5,908 bases of DNA from Actinomycetes bacterium (GTDB lineage: Bacteria > Actinomycetota > Acidimicrobiia > Acidimicrobiales > RAAP-2), in the NCBI GenBank assembly GCA_021801615.1, contig JAJYXS010000079.1, positions 19,164 to 25,071 of the forward strand, written 5' to 3'. Below the pieces are notes generated by a model. It saw only the letters and a program-made list of their open reading frames with translations, was not told the origin of the DNA and did no database searches. Positions 5,032-5,908 of this stretch are shown here, piece after piece (within the stretch, counting starts at the first letter, position 1; each line of letters opens with the position of its first letter). Made by a program: the position numbers and the translations under genes.

Positions 5032-5908
5032 CTAGAGCGCGTAGATGGTGCGCAGCACCTCGGCGATCGTGGTCACGTCCTGCTCGATGAGGTGCACCGA
5101 CTCCTCGCGCAGGGTGCGCATCCCCTGGGAGACGGCCATCCGCTGGAGCTCCTCCTGGGTGGCCCACCCGACCACGAGACGCTTGATCTCCGGGGTGATG
5201 CGCATCACCTCGAAGACGCCGATCCGGTCCCGGTAGCCCGTGCCCCCGCAGAAGTTGCACCCCTCGCCGCGCCAGAAGGTCGTCTTGGGCTGGCCGCCGC
5301 TCTCCTCGTAGAAGGAGAGCTCCTCGGCTGCCGGCTGGTAGGGCACCTTGCAGCTTGGGCAGGTCCGCCGGACGAGGCGCTGCGCGACGATCGCGACGAC
5401 GGACGACGCGATGAGGAACGACTCGATCCCCATGTCCAAGAAGCGGTGGAGCGCCGCGGCGCAGTCGGTCGCGTGGATCGAGGAGAGGACGAAGTGGCCG
5501 CTCAGCGCGGACTGCACGGCGACCCGGGCGGTGTCGACGTCACGGATCTCGCCCACGAGGATGACGTCGGGGTCCTGGCGGAGGATGGAGCGAAGCCCGG
5601 TCGCGAAGGTGATCCCGGCCTGCTCGTGGGTCTGGATCTGGTTGATGGTGGGGAAGATGTACTCGACGGGGTCCTCGATCGTCATGATGTTCCGGTGCGG
5701 CTCGTCGATCTCGGCGAGGGCGGCGTAGAGCGTGGTGGTCTTGCCGCTGCCGGTCGGCCCCGCGCTCAGCACCATGCCGAAGGGGTAGCGGATGAGCTGG
5801 GAGATCTGTCCCTGGGTGTCGTGGGGCATGCCGAGGTCGCTCAGGCGGATGAGCGACCGTCCCTTGTCGAGGATCCGAAGGACGCAGCACTCGCCCCAGA
5901 TGGTGGCG
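5032..5908 (-). CDS. pilB: Type IV pilus assembly ATPase PilB (GspE family), N-terminus outside window
   Basis: The visible 291 residues are the C-terminal half of a GspE/PilB-type hexameric ATPase, which powers pilus extension from the cytoplasmic side. The frame is open to the window edge and begins with the family segment ATIWGECCVLRILDKG, so the internal Met at 5829 is not the start. Numbered from the edge: Walker A GPTGSGKT (50-57), the acidic box with TIEDPVEY (about 76-83), Walker B region RQDPDVILVGEIRD (110-123), and the His box SGHFVLSSIHATD (136-148). A zinc-binding four-cysteine module follows (C183-x2-C186 and C217-x2-C220). That module marks PilB/GspE and argues against the retraction ATPase PilT. 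The stop is TAG at 5034-5032, 18 bases before pilC. Full-length members have about 550-600 residues, so about half is missing here. No pilT lies between pilB and pilC. Confidence 0.95.
   Translation of the reverse strand, partial: ATIWGECCVLRILDKGRSLIRLSDLGMPHDTQGQISQLIRYPFGMVLSAGPTGSGKTTTLYAALAEIDEPHRNIMTIEDPVEYIFPTINQIQTHEQAGITFATGLRSILRQDPDVILVGEIRDVDTARVAVQSALSGHFVLSSIHATDCAAALHRFLDMGIESFLIASSVVAIVAQRLVRRTCPSCKVPYQPAAEELSFYEESGGQPKTTFWRGEGCNFCGGTGYRDRIGVFEVMRITPEIKRLVVGWATQEELQRMAVSQGMRTLREESVHLIEQDVTTIAEVLRTIYAL

Noticed and set aside
3641..5260. Long minus-strand open frame continuous with the pilin, which would give a 687-residue protein
   Set aside because: It is a shadow across pilC and pilB in another frame, with His/Arg/Pro-rich nonsense sequence. 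The AAGGAG and 16-residue leader place the pilin start at 3640.
5032..5829. A complete 265-residue PilT-like ATPase starting at 5829
   Set aside because: The frame stays open to the window edge with PilB/GspE-like sequence, and the four-cysteine zinc module is present, which PilT lacks. It is a truncated PilB.

Overview
This window comes from a GC-rich bacterium and holds part of a type IV pilus locus. High GC, leader and codon style, and the pilB-pilC-pilin order suggest an actinobacterium, perhaps of the Acidimicrobiia. That placement is inference from general features and is not a database match.

Layout. On the plus strand, positions 1-92 are the 3' tail of an upstream gene. Its stop overlaps the ATG of a 303-residue PilX-like accessory pilin (89-1000) in an ATGA junction. 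A DUF429 (RNase H-fold) protein follows after 21 bases (1022-1753). Everything to the right is on the minus strand and, in transcription order, reads: the extension ATPase PilB (5908-5032, N-terminus outside the window), the inner-membrane platform PilC (5013-3805), a 164-base leader, a threonine-rich type IV prepilin (3640-3197), a 34-base perfect palindrome that probably ends or protects the pilin message, and a polytopic membrane protein (3109-1781) resembling GT-C glycosyltransferases. The plus and minus genes converge at about 1754-1780.

How they fit together. PilB hydrolyses ATP at the cytoplasmic face and works through PilC to move pilin subunits from the membrane into a fibre. The prepilin has a 16-residue basic leader ending DEG before FTLIE, the classical prepilin peptidase site. 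The PilX-like protein has a related DECG site, lacks the position-5 glutamate, and could be a minor or tip subunit. About a quarter of the mature pilin is threonine, and the putative GT-C protein next to it makes dedicated O-glycosylation an attractive but unproven idea.

Points worth a second look: two short tandem duplications, each lying on the start codon of a different gene, one of which creates a five-codon micro-ORF ending one base before the real start; strong ACA threonine-codon enrichment confined to the pilin-type genes; a DUF429 protein that has lost two expected aspartates; and a GC-rich pilin leader with alternative hairpins. No tRNA, rRNA, CRISPR array, transposase or integrase was seen. 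No gene-free stretch exceeds 300 bases; the longest is the 164-base pilin leader.
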